From contig NZ_JAGHRA010000003.1 of assembly GCF_017744015.1 (NCBI RefSeq), forward strand, positions 248,001 through 312,000: a stretch of DNA of 64,000 nucleotides, given 5' to 3'. This stretch comes from Paracoccus sp. R12_2. GTDB taxonomy: Bacteria > Pseudomonadota > Alphaproteobacteria > Rhodobacterales > Rhodobacteraceae. Positions 26,936 to 36,180 of the stretch are shown here, piece after piece. The position numbers and the translations under genes were made by a program. The stretch's first letter is position 1. Every line of letters starts with the position of its first letter. The notes under the pieces are model-generated. The model did no database searches, was not told where the DNA came from, and worked only from the letters and a program-made list of their open reading frames with translations.

Positions 26936-27007
26936 CGTCTCCTCCCTCCGCTCGAAGACAGTCATCAACTAGCACGGAAATTGTAACAGAAACAGCGGCG
27001 AAGATGC

Positions 27008-28417
27008 CTATTGCGACAGCACGGCGCCCGGATTCATGATCCCCAGCGGATCGAGGGCCTTCTTGATCGCGCGCATCGCGTTCAGGCGGGCGGGATCACC
27101 CCAGCGCGCCAGATCGCCCGTCTTCAGACGACCCACGCCGTGTTCGGCGGAAAAGGAACCACCGCGCGCCATCACCATTTCATGGATGCGCCGGGACAGG
27201 GCCTTGCGGACATTGTCATATTCCTCGCGCGCCCGCCCGCTTGCCGGGAACAGGTTGAAATGCAGGTTGCCGTCGCCAAGATGTCCGAAACAGTTCACCC
27301 GCATGTCGCCTTCGCCATCCAGCATCCGGCCCGCCTCGGCAATGAACCCTGCAACCTCGGACAAAGGCAGGCTGATGTCATGGCTGGCGATCGCGCCGAC
27401 CGCCCTGTTGGCCAGCGGAATATGCTCGCGCAGCGCCCACAGATCGGCCGCCTGCTGGCCCGATCGGGCGATCACGCCGTCGGTCACAAGCCCGGCCTCG
27501 GCGCCATCGACGAACATCCCTTCAAGCGCATCGTCGGCCTTCAGCCCCTCGGGCAGGCCAACCTCGACCAGCGCAAGCCAGGCCGGAATCGGCGAAAACG
27601 GCTGCCGCATCTGCGGGAAATGTTCGGCCAGGAACCGAAGCCCCTGCCCCGACAGCAGTTCGAACGCGGTCACGCCACCCGCCATCCGGGACTGTGCCAT
27701 GGCCAGCAATCGCAGCGCGGATGCAGGATCCTGAACCACCAGCAGGGCGACCCCTGTTTCGGCGGGCACGGGGGCCATGACCAGCGACGCGGCCGTGATG
27801 ATCCCAAGCGAGCCTTCGGCCCCGATCAGCAGATCCCGAATGTCGTAGCCGGTGTTGTCCTTCCGCAGGCGCTTCAGGTCGTGCATGATCTGGCCAGATG
27901 GCAGCACCGCCTCGACCCCAAGACACAGCGCGCGGGCGTTGCCATGGCGCAGCACATTGACGCCGCCCGCATTCGTCGCCAGCACACCACCGATCTGCGC
28001 GGTCCCCTGCGATGCCAGCGACAATGGAAACTGCCGCCCCGCCTCGGCCGCCGCATCCCGCGCCGCCTGCAGGGTCACGCCCGCCTCGGCGACCATCACA
28101 CCCTCATCGGCATGAACGTCGCGGATCGCCGACATCCGTTCCAGCGACAGGATCAGCGGCGGCGGACCGTCGGGCATCACCTGTCCACCCACCAGCCCCG
28201 TCCCGCCCCCTCGCGGCACGACCGCCACCCGCGCGGCGGCACAGGCGCGAATGATTGCCGCCGTTTCCTCGGCGTCGCGCGGCGCCGCGATCAATCCTGC
28301 ATGCCCGCTGAACCGCCCGCGCGGCTCTTCCAGATATGAGGGTGCTATCTCGCGGATCACGCCCTGAGGCAGTTTCGCCGCAAGTCGTTCGTCCGCCGGG
28401 TTCAGATCAGATGTCAT
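27008..28417 (-). CDS. GlcD-type FAD-linked 2-hydroxyacid dehydrogenase
   Basis: 469 residues from the ATG at 28417; an in-frame TTG ten codons earlier is less likely. The PCMH FAD-binding motif is clear in VVPRGGGTGLVGGQ near residues 85-98 and ASQGTAQIGGVLATNAGG near 135-152, and the substrate-side C-terminal domain ends with CFGHLGDGNLHFNL, and GSFSAEHGVGRLK. This is the family of glycolate oxidase GlcD, D-lactate dehydrogenase and D-2-hydroxyglutarate dehydrogenase. No glcE or glcF gene follows, so a stand-alone D-2-hydroxyacid dehydrogenase is more likely than glycolate oxidase. Confidence 0.87.
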   Translation of the reverse strand: MTSDLNPADERLAAKLPQGVIREIAPSYLEEPRGRFSGHAGLIAAPRDAEETAAIIRACAAARVAVVPRGGGTGLVGGQVMPDGPPPLILSLERMSAIRDVHADEGVMVAEAGVTLQAARDAAAEAGRQFPLSLASQGTAQIGGVLATNAGGVNVLRHGNARALCLGVEAVLPSGQIMHDLKRLRKDNTGYDIRDLLIGAEGSLGIITAASLVMAPVPAETGVALLVVQDPASALRLLAMAQSRMAGGVTAFELLSGQGLRFLAEHFPQMRQPFSPIPAWLALVEVGLPEGLKADDALEGMFVDGAEAGLVTDGVIARSGQQAADLWALREHIPLANRAVGAIASHDISLPLSEVAGFIAEAGRMLDGEGDMRVNCFGHLGDGNLHFNLFPASGRAREEYDNVRKALSRRIHEMVMARGGSFSAEHGVGRLKTGDLARWGDPARLNAMRAIKKALDPLGIMNPGAVLSQ

Positions 28418-28483
28418 CGTCGCGTTCCGAAGATGTTTGCCGGCCAAGGACCGGATGCTGGGTCAGCAGGGTTGCGCAAGACC

Positions 28484-29065
28484 CTATCGCGCCTCGCTGC
28501 GTCCCCTGCGATCGCCGCGCAGATTGGCATACAGTACATGGTTTCGCCACCGGCCATTGATCTGCAGATAGCTTTGCGCGACGCCTTCATACTTGAAGCC
28601 AGCCCGTTCAAGAACCCCGCGCGAGGCGGCGTTTTCAGGCAGGCATGCGGCTTCGACACGGGACAGGTCAAGCGTGCTGAAGGCATGGTGGACCAAAGCC
28701 CCGATCGCTTCGCGCATATAGCCCTGCCGCGCGAACGGCTTGCCGATCCAGTAGCCGATGGTGCCCGATTGCGCCGGCCCGCGCCTGATGTTGTCCAGCG
28801 TGATCGCCCCCAGCAGCACACCGTCGCGACGCAGCAGAAACAGCGGCAGCGCGGTGCCACCGCGACTGGCCCGCGCGGCCCAGTATACCCGGTTGGTAAA
28901 GCTTTTCCGGGACAGGTGATCAGGCGACCAGACAGGCTCCCACGGGGTCAGGAACTCTCGGCTTTCGATCCGCAGGGCGGTCCACGCATTGAAATCCGAA
29001 TGCGCCGGTAAACGCAGGACGATCCGCTCGGTTTCCAGCCGGACGGGGCGTCGGCGCGAAAACAT
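28484..29065 (-). CDS. GNAT N-acetyltransferase, RimJ-like
   Basis: 193 residues with the GNAT fold: LETERIVLRLPAHSDFNAW at the start, GAITLDNIRRG near 87, and the acetyl-CoA loop IGKPFARQGYMREAIGALV near 107-125, then RVEAACLPENAASRGVLERAGF near 140-160. This pattern is typical of RimJ and RimL, which acetylate the N-termini of ribosomal proteins S5 and L12. The start overlaps the M16 protease stop as TGATG, so it ends the cta-thrC-protease transcript or at least is coupled to it. Confidence 0.85.
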   Translation of the reverse strand: MFSRRRPVRLETERIVLRLPAHSDFNAWTALRIESREFLTPWEPVWSPDHLSRKSFTNRVYWAARASRGGTALPLFLLRRDGVLLGAITLDNIRRGPAQSGTIGYWIGKPFARQGYMREAIGALVHHAFSTLDLSRVEAACLPENAASRGVLERAGFKYEGVAQSYLQINGRWRNHVLYANLRGDRRGRSEAR

Positions 29066-30342
29066 CAGGCGGCAAGCCGCTCGGCCAGCGCCTCGCGCGA
29101 TGGCGCGGACTTGACCGGCCCGTACAGCGCCAGCGCGGGACGCGCCTGCCCGATAAGCCGTTCTGCGTGGGTGCGCACGTCCGACAGCGTGACCAAGGAG
29201 ATCCGTTCCGCCACTTCCGCAGGGTCCAGAACCCGCCCCCAGATCGCCAGCACCCGTGCCACACGCTCGGCCTGCGCCGACGGGCTTTCCAGCCCCATCA
29301 GCAGACCGGCGCGCAGTTGCGCCTTGGCACGCGCAAGCTCGGCCTCGGTCAGGTCCCCTGCGGCGCGCTTGATTTCATCGATGGTCAGATTGGCCAGGTC
29401 GGCGACGTCCTTGCCGCCGGTCCCGGCATAGATGGTCATCATGCCGGTATCATCGTGAAAGCCGGATTGCGCGAAGATCGTATAGCACAGGCCCCGTTCC
29501 TCGCGTATCTTCTGGAACAGGCGCGAGGACATGCCGCCTCCCAGCGCCGCCGAGAAGATCTGGGCGGCATAGAAATCAGGCGACAGATAGCCCGGCCCCT
29601 CAAGCGCCAGCGCGAAATGCGCCTGTTCCAGCTTCTTCACCCGACGCAGTTCCTGCCCCTGCCAGATCGCGCCCTCGCGCGGTTTCTGCAGGATCGGGGC
29701 CAGGTGCCCGAACGCCGCCTCGGCCAGCCGCACGATCCGGTCGTGATCGACGGCGCCCGATGCCGCGACGATCATCTGGCCGGGGCCATAATTCTCGGCC
29801 ACGAACCCGGCCAGATCCTCGCGGCCAAAGCTGCTGACGCGTTCGGCCGGACCAAGGATCGGGCGGCCGATGGCCTGATCGGGATAGGCCGCCTCTTGCA
29901 GCCAGTCGAAGATGATGTCGTCGGGCGTATCCAGCGCCTGTCCGATCTCCTGCAGGATCACGCCGCGTTCGACCTCGATCTCGCGTTCGTCGAAAATCGG
30001 GTTCAGCACGATGTCTGAGATCACGTCAAAGGCAAGATCGACGTCCTGTTCCAGAACACGGACGTAATAGGCCGTGGCATCGCGCGAGGTATAGGCGTTG
30101 ATGAACCCGCCGACATCCTCGATCGCTTCGGCGATCTGCAAGGCGCTGCGTGTGCTGGTGCCCTTGAACGCCATGTGTTCCAGAAAATGCGCAATGCCGT
30201 TCTGGTCGGCCCGTTCGTTCCGCCCGCCCGCGTTCACCCAGATGCCAAGCGCCGCCGAATGCAGGCCGGGCATGACGCGCGTCGCGACGCGCAATCCGTT
30301 CGGAAGGGTGGTCAGTTGCAGATGGGGGTCGGTCGTCGTCAA
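29065..30342 (-). CDS. M16-family zinc metalloprotease, mitochondrial-processing-peptidase-like
   Basis: 425 residues. The inverted zinc motif HFLEH is at residues 52-56, and the downstream glutamate is in EIEVERGVILQEI near 125. The C-terminal half-barrel (GGMSSRLFQKIREERGLCY near 265-283) is the usual substrate clamp of the family. No signal peptide is seen. The start overlaps the thrC stop as ATGA. The thrC to M16 protease pairing is a common arrangement in alphaproteobacteria. Physiological substrate unknown. Confidence 0.92.
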   Translation of the reverse strand: MTTTDPHLQLTTLPNGLRVATRVMPGLHSAALGIWVNAGGRNERADQNGIAHFLEHMAFKGTSTRSALQIAEAIEDVGGFINAYTSRDATAYYVRVLEQDVDLAFDVISDIVLNPIFDEREIEVERGVILQEIGQALDTPDDIIFDWLQEAAYPDQAIGRPILGPAERVSSFGREDLAGFVAENYGPGQMIVAASGAVDHDRIVRLAEAAFGHLAPILQKPREGAIWQGQELRRVKKLEQAHFALALEGPGYLSPDFYAAQIFSAALGGGMSSRLFQKIREERGLCYTIFAQSGFHDDTGMMTIYAGTGGKDVADLANLTIDEIKRAAGDLTEAELARAKAQLRAGLLMGLESPSAQAERVARVLAIWGRVLDPAEVAERISLVTLSDVRTHAERLIGQARPALALYGPVKSAPSREALAERLAA

Positions 30343-31721
30343 TTCGTTCTCCGTTCAAGGATCAAGGCTTTCAAGGCGTCCACGTCGTTTTCAACCCGGC
30401 TGACGCGTTCAGGCAGATCGAACAGACCCGCCATGTGTGGCGGCAGTTCCGGGCGAACGCCTACGGCCCGTTCGACCGCATCGGGGAATTTTGCCGGATG
30501 CGCGGTGGCCAGCGTCACCATGGGAATGCCGGGTTCGACATGCTGTCGCGCGACGGCCACGCCCACGGCGCTGTGCGGGCACAGGATCTGCCCGGTTTCG
30601 TCGCGAACCGCGCGGATCATCGCCAGCGTGTCTTCCTCGCTGACGCGGCCCGACAGATACTGCTCGCGCAGGGATTGCAGGGCGCCCTGGCTGATCGTGA
30701 AGCCGCCCTGCTTCAGTTCGTCCATCAACTGCGACACGGCAGAGGCGTCGCCGCCATAGGCCAGATATAGCGCCCGTTCGAAATTCGAACTGACCTGGAT
30801 ATCCATGGACGGGCTGATCGAGGGATGCACCTCACCCACACGATATTCGCCGGTGGTCAGGGCGCGGTGCAGGATGTCGTTCTGGTTCGTCGCCACGATC
30901 AGCCGGCGGATCGGCACGCCCATCGCCCGCGCGATGCTGCCCGCGAAGATATCGCCGAAATTCCCGGTGGGCACGCAGAAATCCATCGGCCGCATGCCCA
31001 GGCTGGCAGCGGCGGTGAAGTAGTACACGATCTGCGCCACCACACGCGCCCAGTTGATGCTGTTGACACCCGCCAGCCCGACCCCGTCACGGAAATCGTG
31101 ATCGTTGAACAGATCCTTCAGCCGCGCCTGACAATCGTCGAAATGCCCGTCCAGCGCCAGCGCGTGGACATTGGCGGCATCAGGGGTCGTCATCTGCCGG
31201 CGCTGCACCTCGCTGACGCGGCCATGCGGGAACATGATGAACACGTCCACATTGTCGATGCCCTTGAACGCCTCGATCGCGGCGCTGCCGGTATCGCCCG
31301 AGGTCGCCCCGACGATGGTGATCTTCTGGCCGGACCGTTTCAGCGCGATCTGGAACAGCTGCGCGATCAGCTGCATCGCGAAATCCTTGAACGCAAGCGT
31401 CGGCCCATGGAACAGTTCCAGCAGGTGATGGCCGGGCGCAAGCTGATGCAAAGGTGCCTTGGCGGTGTGTTCGATGCGGCCATAGGCACGGTCGATGGCA
31501 CCACGCAGTTCGGCGTCAGAGAAGCTGTCGCCGGTGAACGGACGGATGACGCGGAACGCGATCTCTTCGTATGGCAGGCCGTCAAGTTCCGTGATCGCGC
31601 CGAAACCGGGCACGGCTTCCGGCAGATACAAACCGCCGTCGCGGGCCAGTCCCGACAGCATGGCCTGTTCGAAATTCAGCACCGGGGCCTGCCCCCGCGT
31701 CGAGACGTAGCGCATCGTCAT
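30339..31721 (-). CDS. thrC: Threonine synthase ThrC
   Basis: Converts O-phospho-homoserine to threonine with pyridoxal phosphate. 460 residues, the longer ThrC type. The cofactor lysine is in LAFKDFAMQL (K112), with the phosphate-binding segment VGATSGDTGSAAIEAF near residues 136-151 and the N-terminal MRYVSTRG typical of proteobacterial ThrC. It starts 4 bases after the SURF1 stop and overlaps the protease gene, so it belongs to the cta-SURF1 transcription unit. Nothing unusual. Confidence 0.95.
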   Translation of the reverse strand: MTMRYVSTRGQAPVLNFEQAMLSGLARDGGLYLPEAVPGFGAITELDGLPYEEIAFRVIRPFTGDSFSDAELRGAIDRAYGRIEHTAKAPLHQLAPGHHLLELFHGPTLAFKDFAMQLIAQLFQIALKRSGQKITIVGATSGDTGSAAIEAFKGIDNVDVFIMFPHGRVSEVQRRQMTTPDAANVHALALDGHFDDCQARLKDLFNDHDFRDGVGLAGVNSINWARVVAQIVYYFTAAASLGMRPMDFCVPTGNFGDIFAGSIARAMGVPIRRLIVATNQNDILHRALTTGEYRVGEVHPSISPSMDIQVSSNFERALYLAYGGDASAVSQLMDELKQGGFTISQGALQSLREQYLSGRVSEEDTLAMIRAVRDETGQILCPHSAVGVAVARQHVEPGIPMVTLATAHPAKFPDAVERAVGVRPELPPHMAGLFDLPERVSRVENDVDALKALILERRTN

Positions 31722-31725
31722 TCCT

Positions 31726-32397
31726 TCAGTAGGTCCGCCGCCTGATACGCCAGATCAGAGCGACTGTCATCCCTGCCCAGACCGCTGCGATCATGAACCA
31801 TTGCACGGCGTAGGACAGGTGATTGTTGGGGATGCCCTCGATAGCGACCGGGATCGGTTCGACCCCCTGCGCGTCGCCTTCGACAAGACTTGCGACAACC
31901 AGGACCGGCTGGGTATCAAGTTGCCGCGCCATGGCGGGCACATCGCGGGCAAACCAGATATTCTCGTCCAGATTGGGCTCGGGCGTGGCGCTAGCCTTTT
32001 CGTCGGGCCAGTGCAGGTTGCCGCGAATGGTCAGGCGCGTCGGGCCGCGTTGCGCATGCCGCGCCTGCTGCGGCACGAAACCGCGATCGACCATGATCGC
32101 GCGCCCGTCATCGGTCATGAAACGCGAGACGATCTGATATCCCCCGCCCTGTTCCTTGGTGCCGGACAGCACGTCGATCTCGTCCCCCGTCGTGGTCCCG
32201 CTGACGGTGACGGGCATGTATTTCATCGACGGATCGACCGTGTCCGGCAAGGGAACCGGTTCCGCGTCGATGCGGGTCTGGATCTGGCTCAGCATGCCTT
32301 GCTTCCATTCCAACCTGCGCAGCTGCCACGTCCCCAACTGGATCAGGATGGCACATCCGACGATGCCGAGGAGGAGGGGAAACAGATAGCGACGCAT
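31726..32397 (-). CDS. SURF1-family cytochrome oxidase assembly protein
   Basis: Helps insert heme a into subunit I of cytochrome aa3 oxidase. 223 residues with a membrane segment at each end: LFPLLLGIVGCAILIQLGTW near residues 5-24 and HLSYAVQWFMIAAVWAGM near 192-210. Between them lies the periplasmic domain with SURF1 marks WQLRRLEWK, VDRGFVP near 110, and NNHLSYAVQWF. The start chosen is MRRYLFP; the longer frame upstream crosses a terminator and is rejected. It lies downstream of ctaE and next to thrC, a conserved order. Confidence 0.92.
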   Translation of the reverse strand: MRRYLFPLLLGIVGCAILIQLGTWQLRRLEWKQGMLSQIQTRIDAEPVPLPDTVDPSMKYMPVTVSGTTTGDEIDVLSGTKEQGGGYQIVSRFMTDDGRAIMVDRGFVPQQARHAQRGPTRLTIRGNLHWPDEKASATPEPNLDENIWFARDVPAMARQLDTQPVLVVASLVEGDAQGVEPIPVAIEGIPNNHLSYAVQWFMIAAVWAGMTVALIWRIRRRTY

Positions 32398-32416
32398 GGA
32401 ACGGGAATGCCTGCCA

Positions 32417-32446
32417 AAAGAAAACGCGCGGGGCCAGCCCGCGCGC
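32417..32446 (-). terminator. Intrinsic terminator after ctaE
   Basis: CGCGCGGG at 32425-32432 and CCCGCGCG at 32438-32445 form an 8-bp stem; on the minus strand it is followed by TTTTCTTTT (32416-32424). It lies between ctaE and the SURF1 gene and would lower transcription of SURF1, thrC and the protease relative to the oxidase genes. Confidence 0.8.
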
Positions 32447-32468
32447 CAGAATGAAAACCGGCTGGGAT

Positions 32469-33299
32469 CTAGCTGCCCCAGATATAGACGGCACCGAACA
32501 GGAACAGCCAGACGACATCGACGAAGTGCCAGTACCAGGCGGCGGCCTCGAAGCCGACATGCTGTTCCTGGCTCATCTGTCCGCGGGTAAAGCGGAACAG
32601 GCACACCGCCAGGAAGATCGTGCCGATGATGACGTGAAGGCCGTGGAACCCGGTCGCCAGATAGAACGCGCTGGCATACGAGGTGTCGGCAAGGCCGAAA
32701 GCCGCGTGGCTGTATTCGTAAGCCTGCAGAACCGAGAAGAACACACCAAGGACGATCGCCACGATCAGGCAGTTGATGGTGGTCTTGCGGTCGTTTTCAT
32801 GCACCAGCGCGTGGTGCGCCCAGGTGACCGCGACGCCTGACAGAAGCAGGATCAGCGTGTTGATCAGCGGCAGGTGCCAAGGATCGAATGTCACGATGCC
32901 TTCGGGCGGCCAGACGCCATCCCTGATCGGGCTTTCCGGCCCCATCGGGTACAGCGCGTTCTTGAACCAGTTCCAGAACCACGCGACGAAGAACATCACC
33001 TCGGAGATGATGAACAGGATGAACCCGTATTGCAGGCCGATCCGCACGACCGGGGTGTGGTCGCCTTCCTCGCCTTCATGGATCACATCGGCCCACCAGC
33101 TATACATCGTGTACAGCACGCCGACGAAACCGATCAGGAACAGCCACGGACCCGAGACCGGAATCCAGAACAGATGCACCTCTTCTGCATGCATCCAGCC
33201 GACGGCACCATACAGCATCAGGAAGGCCGAGATCGCGCCGATAAAGGGCCAGATGGACGGCGGAAGAATATGATAGTCGTGGTTCTTAGCGTGCGCCAT
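32469..33299 (-). CDS. ctaE: Cytochrome c oxidase subunit III
   Basis: Membrane subunit of the aa3 oxidase that stabilises the catalytic core. 276 residues with seven predicted membrane segments. Marks of the family: [16 protein letters not shown] at residues 6-21, [15 protein letters not shown] near 70, FVAWFWNWF, and [14 protein letters not shown] near 218-231; the last membrane helix ends [18 protein letters not shown]. The ATG at 33299 is chosen; an extension of 23 codons upstream runs into the spacer. Subunits I and II: subunit II is at 35078, subunit I is not in the window. Confidence 0.96.
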   Translation of the reverse strand: MAHAKNHDYHILPPSIWPFIGAISAFLMLYGAVGWMHAEEVHLFWIPVSGPWLFLIGFVGVLYTMYSWWADVIHEGEEGDHTPVVRIGLQYGFILFIISEVMFFVAWFWNWFKNALYPMGPESPIRDGVWPPEGIVTFDPWHLPLINTLILLLSGVAVTWAHHALVHENDRKTTINCLIVAIVLGVFFSVLQAYEYSHAAFGLADTSYASAFYLATGFHGLHVIIGTIFLAVCLFRFTRGQMSQEQHVGFEAAAWYWHFVDVVWLFLFGAVYIWGS

Positions 33300-33336
33300 G
33301 GTCAGATCCCCGTCGGCTCCTCGTGCTAGCTTATGC

Positions 33337-33900
33337 TTAGTTGACGTTATCGGCCGGGGCAGCGTCAAGCGCCGCCTGCTTCGGCTCGGTCCGGTGGAAG
33401 GTATAGGACAGGGTGATGTCCCTGACCCAGCTTGCGTCGCGGTCGTTCACCAGTTCGGGATCGACGAAGAAGCTGACCGGCATCTCGACCCGTTCGCCGG
33501 GCTTCAGTGTCTGCTCGGTGAAGCAGAAGCACTGGATCTTGTCGAAGTAATACCCCGACACATCGGGCGCGACATTATAGCTGGCGGTGCCGGTGATCGT
33601 CTGGTCCGAATTGTTCACCGCCTCGAAATAGGCCATGGCGTTCTGGCCAATGTGCACATCCATGCGGGTCTGCATGGGGCGGAACGTCCAGTCCAGATTC
33701 TTGTCGACATTCGCGTCAAATCGCACCCGCACGACTTCGTCCAGGACCTCGTCGGGCGCTTGGGTCGACACCTGGGTCGTGCCGCCGAACCCCGTCACGC
33801 TGCAAAACCAGTTGTAGAAGGGAACGGCCGCCCAGGCCAACGCCCCCATGGTCAGCACAACCCCGACCAGCGCCACGACAGTTTTCGAATTGCGGTTCAT
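33337..33900 (-). CDS. ctaG: Cytochrome c oxidase assembly protein CtaG (Cox11 family)
   Basis: Delivers copper to the CuB centre of subunit I. 187 residues: one N-terminal membrane anchor (residues about 8-28), a cysteine in [11 protein letters not shown] (C33), and the copper-binding pair in QCFCFTEQ (C124 and C126), facing the periplasm. The start overlaps the small coxF-like gene, whose stop it shares within four bases. Typical length and motifs. Confidence 0.95.
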   Translation of the reverse strand: MNRNSKTVVALVGVVLTMGALAWAAVPFYNWFCSVTGFGGTTQVSTQAPDEVLDEVVRVRFDANVDKNLDWTFRPMQTRMDVHIGQNAMAYFEAVNNSDQTITGTASYNVAPDVSGYYFDKIQCFCFTEQTLKPGERVEMPVSFFVDPELVNDRDASWVRDITLSYTFHRTEPKQAALDAAPADNVN

Positions 33901-34130
33901 TGCTGCACCTCTTTCGTCGTCGTTTCGGTTCCGCCGTCCTGCCCCTCTTCCGGCAGCACCGAAACGCGCGGCTGATGGTCATAGGCCTCCATCAGGTCGC
34001 CCTGGCGGACCTTGACCACCGTCAGGGCAAAGACCAGCGCGACGAAACCCGCCAGCACCAGACCCAGCCCGACATTGCGCGACCGACGACGGCGGTGCAG
34101 TTCGTGTTCGGCGTTTCGTGCCATCGCCAT
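33897..34130 (-). CDS. Small single-membrane-span protein of the cta cluster (coxF-like)
   Basis: 77 residues, [16 protein letters not shown] at the start, one membrane helix ([20 protein letters not shown], about residues 20-39) and an acidic C-terminal tail. The ATG overlaps the ctaB stop as TAATG, and the end overlaps the ctaG start, so it is translated within the oxidase assembly unit. A gene of this size and place is known in Paracoccus and Rhodobacter (coxF) and lacks a settled function. Two other in-frame ATGs lie six bases either side; a much longer frame upstream is antisense-like overlap with ctaB and is rejected. Confidence 0.82.
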   Translation of the reverse strand: MAMARNAEHELHRRRRSRNVGLGLVLAGFVALVFALTVVKVRQGDLMEAYDHQPRVSVLPEEGQDGGTETTTKEVQQ

Positions 34131-35050
34131 TACCATCCGACGCCGACCCAGTGCTGAACCAGCAGCGCTAGGAAATGCAGGAACGTGTAATACAGCGACA
34201 GCCGGAAGAACCGCCGTTCCACTGCATAGTTGTCGGCAATCGCCGCGTCCTCGTCGCGGCGCATGACGCGCCAGCCGCCCAGAATGAACAGGATGTTCAG
34301 CACCGCCGCGACCGCCATGTAAAGCGGACCGCCGACCGATGTCAGACCCAGCCAGATCGCGAACGGTGCCAGCACCAGCGTGTAGGCAAAGATATGGCGC
34401 CGCGTCACCGAGCGACCGTGTGTGACGGTCAGCATCGGCACGCCGGCCTTGTGATAGTCTTCCTTCATGAACAGCGCGAGCGCCCAGAAATGCGGCGGCG
34501 TCCAGAAAAAGATCAGCGCGAACATCAGCAGTGATTCGATGCCCACGCCACCCGTCGCACAGGCCCATCCGATCATCGGCGGGAATGCCCCGGCCGCACC
34601 ACCGATGACGATGTTCTGCGGCGTCCAGCGCTTCAGCCACATCGTGTAGATGACGGCGTAGAAGAAGATCGTGAAGGCAAGGAAGGCGGCTGCGAACCAG
34701 TTGGCGACCAGACCCAGCATCATCACCGAGACGCCGGACAGCGCCAGACCCAACCCCAACGCCTCGCCACCTGTTACGCGTCCCGACGGGATCGGGCGCG
34801 ACTGGGTGCGCCGCATCACCGCGTCGATATCGGCATCATACCACATGTTCAGTGCGCCGGACGCGCCGCCGCCAAGCGCGATGAACAACACCGAACAGAA
34901 CGCGATGAACGGATGCACATCAATGGGCGCGACCGACAGGCCGACGAAGGCGGTGAACACCACCAGCGACATGACACGCGGCTTCAGCAGCGCCACATAA
35001 TCGCCGAATTCAGCCTCGTGGGCACCCTCGTATGCGTTGATATCGGTCAT
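34130..35050 (-). CDS. ctaB: Protoheme IX farnesyltransferase (heme O synthase) CtaB
   Basis: Adds the farnesyl tail to heme b, making heme o for the aa3 oxidase. 306 residues with eight to nine membrane segments. The prenyltransferase aspartate motif is [15 protein letters not shown] near residues 68-82, and the second conserved loop is [15 protein letters not shown] near 197-211. Located between ctaC and the coxF-like gene, the Paracoccus order. Confidence 0.95.
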   Translation of the reverse strand: MTDINAYEGAHEAEFGDYVALLKPRVMSLVVFTAFVGLSVAPIDVHPFIAFCSVLFIALGGGASGALNMWYDADIDAVMRRTQSRPIPSGRVTGGEALGLGLALSGVSVMMLGLVANWFAAAFLAFTIFFYAVIYTMWLKRWTPQNIVIGGAAGAFPPMIGWACATGGVGIESLLMFALIFFWTPPHFWALALFMKEDYHKAGVPMLTVTHGRSVTRRHIFAYTLVLAPFAIWLGLTSVGGPLYMAVAAVLNILFILGGWRVMRRDEDAAIADNYAVERRFFRLSLYYTFLHFLALLVQHWVGVGW

Positions 35051-35077
35051 TGCGCGTTCGTTCGTCCGGTTGTCGGA

Positions 35078-35983
35078 TCAGTCGGCCTTGGCTAGCTGCA
35101 GCCGCGCGTCCTCGGGCAGGCCAAGCGCGGCCTGCTGCTGTTCGGGCATGGTGCCGCCCTGTTCGGCCACCCATGCGGCATAGACCTCGGGGCTGACGGC
35201 CTTGACCACGATCGGCATATAGGCGTGGTTGATCCCGCACAGTTCGCTGCACTGGCCGAAATAGACGCCCTCCTGATCGACATTGAACCAGGCCTGCGCG
35301 ATGCGGCCGGGCACCGCGTCCTGCTTGATGGCAAAGGCCGGGATGGTCCAGCTGTGGATCACGTCATTGGCCGTGACCTGCAGCAACACGGTCTTGCCGA
35401 CAGGCACAACCACGGCCGTATCGGTCGCCAGAAGATATTCGTCTTCGCTGTATCCGTAATCGGCAAGCTCTTCCTTGGTCAGCATGATCGAATCGAAGCT
35501 GAGGTCGTTGTCGGGATATTCATAGGACCAATACCACTGGTTGCCGATCGCCTTGATGACGATATCCGGGTTGGGCGGCATTTCCTGGCTGCGGAATAGC
35601 GCCGGCAGCGAGAAGGCCCCGATGGCGACAAGGATCAGCACCGGAACCAGGGTCCAGGCAACTTCAAGCGGAGTATTGTGGGTGAACTTCGCCGGGACGG
35701 GATTGGCGCGACTGTTGTAGCGGAAGATCACGATCAGCAGCAGCGCACAGACGAAGACCGTGACGACCGTGATGATGATCAGCACGAAGTGATCCAGCCA
35801 CTGCTGATCATGCGCCAACTCGGTCGCGGCGGGTTGAAACCCCAGCCCCTTGGCGTGAGGTTTGCCGATCGTCGGCAGATCGCCCAATACATCCTGCGCC
35901 ACAGCGCCGCTGGCTACCATTCCCGCGGTCGCCAGCCCCGAAGCTGCCGCGACTGCACGGCGAATCATCGCTTTTGCCATCAT
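35078..35983 (-). CDS. ctaC: Cytochrome c oxidase subunit II
   Basis: Carries the CuA centre that takes electrons from cytochrome c. 301 residues: signal peptide ending near SGAVAQ (residue 30), two membrane helices at about 65-88 and 107-130, then the periplasmic cupredoxin domain. CuA ligands are all present: H210 in DVIHSW, C245, E247, C249 in CSELC, H253 and M256. The tail of about 40 residues after CuA is longer than in mitochondria. Two adjacent ATG codons begin the gene; the first is used here. First gene of the cta unit, with its promoter in the 197-base spacer to tldD. Confidence 0.96.
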   Translation of the reverse strand: MMAKAMIRRAVAAASGLATAGMVASGAVAQDVLGDLPTIGKPHAKGLGFQPAATELAHDQQWLDHFVLIIITVVTVFVCALLLIVIFRYNSRANPVPAKFTHNTPLEVAWTLVPVLILVAIGAFSLPALFRSQEMPPNPDIVIKAIGNQWYWSYEYPDNDLSFDSIMLTKEELADYGYSEDEYLLATDTAVVVPVGKTVLLQVTANDVIHSWTIPAFAIKQDAVPGRIAQAWFNVDQEGVYFGQCSELCGINHAYMPIVVKAVSPEVYAAWVAEQGGTMPEQQQAALGLPEDARLQLAKAD

Positions 35984-36180
35984 TCCATCCCGTTGCGTTG
36001 GCCCGGCCGCAATGGCCGAGGGGGCCGCTCTGGGCCGCCCCTTTCCCTTTCACATGGCTCGTTCTATGACCATATTACAGACTTACGGGCAAGTGATACC
36101 TAGGAAATAGGCACGAATTTCAGACGCCGTTCGCGTCGTGCAGACCAAAATTCCGGCCCGCAACCAAGGAGTCCCAACAG

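Noticed and set aside
26935..27007. CCTCCTCCC-like anti-ribosome-site motif (as in CcsR small RNAs) near 26941
   Set aside because: It is simply the complement of the GGAGGAG ribosome site of the glutamate-synthase-like gene.
33897..34640. 247-codon version of the coxF-like gene
   Set aside because: The first 170 codons lie out of frame within ctaB; only the last 77 codons code for a plausible protein.
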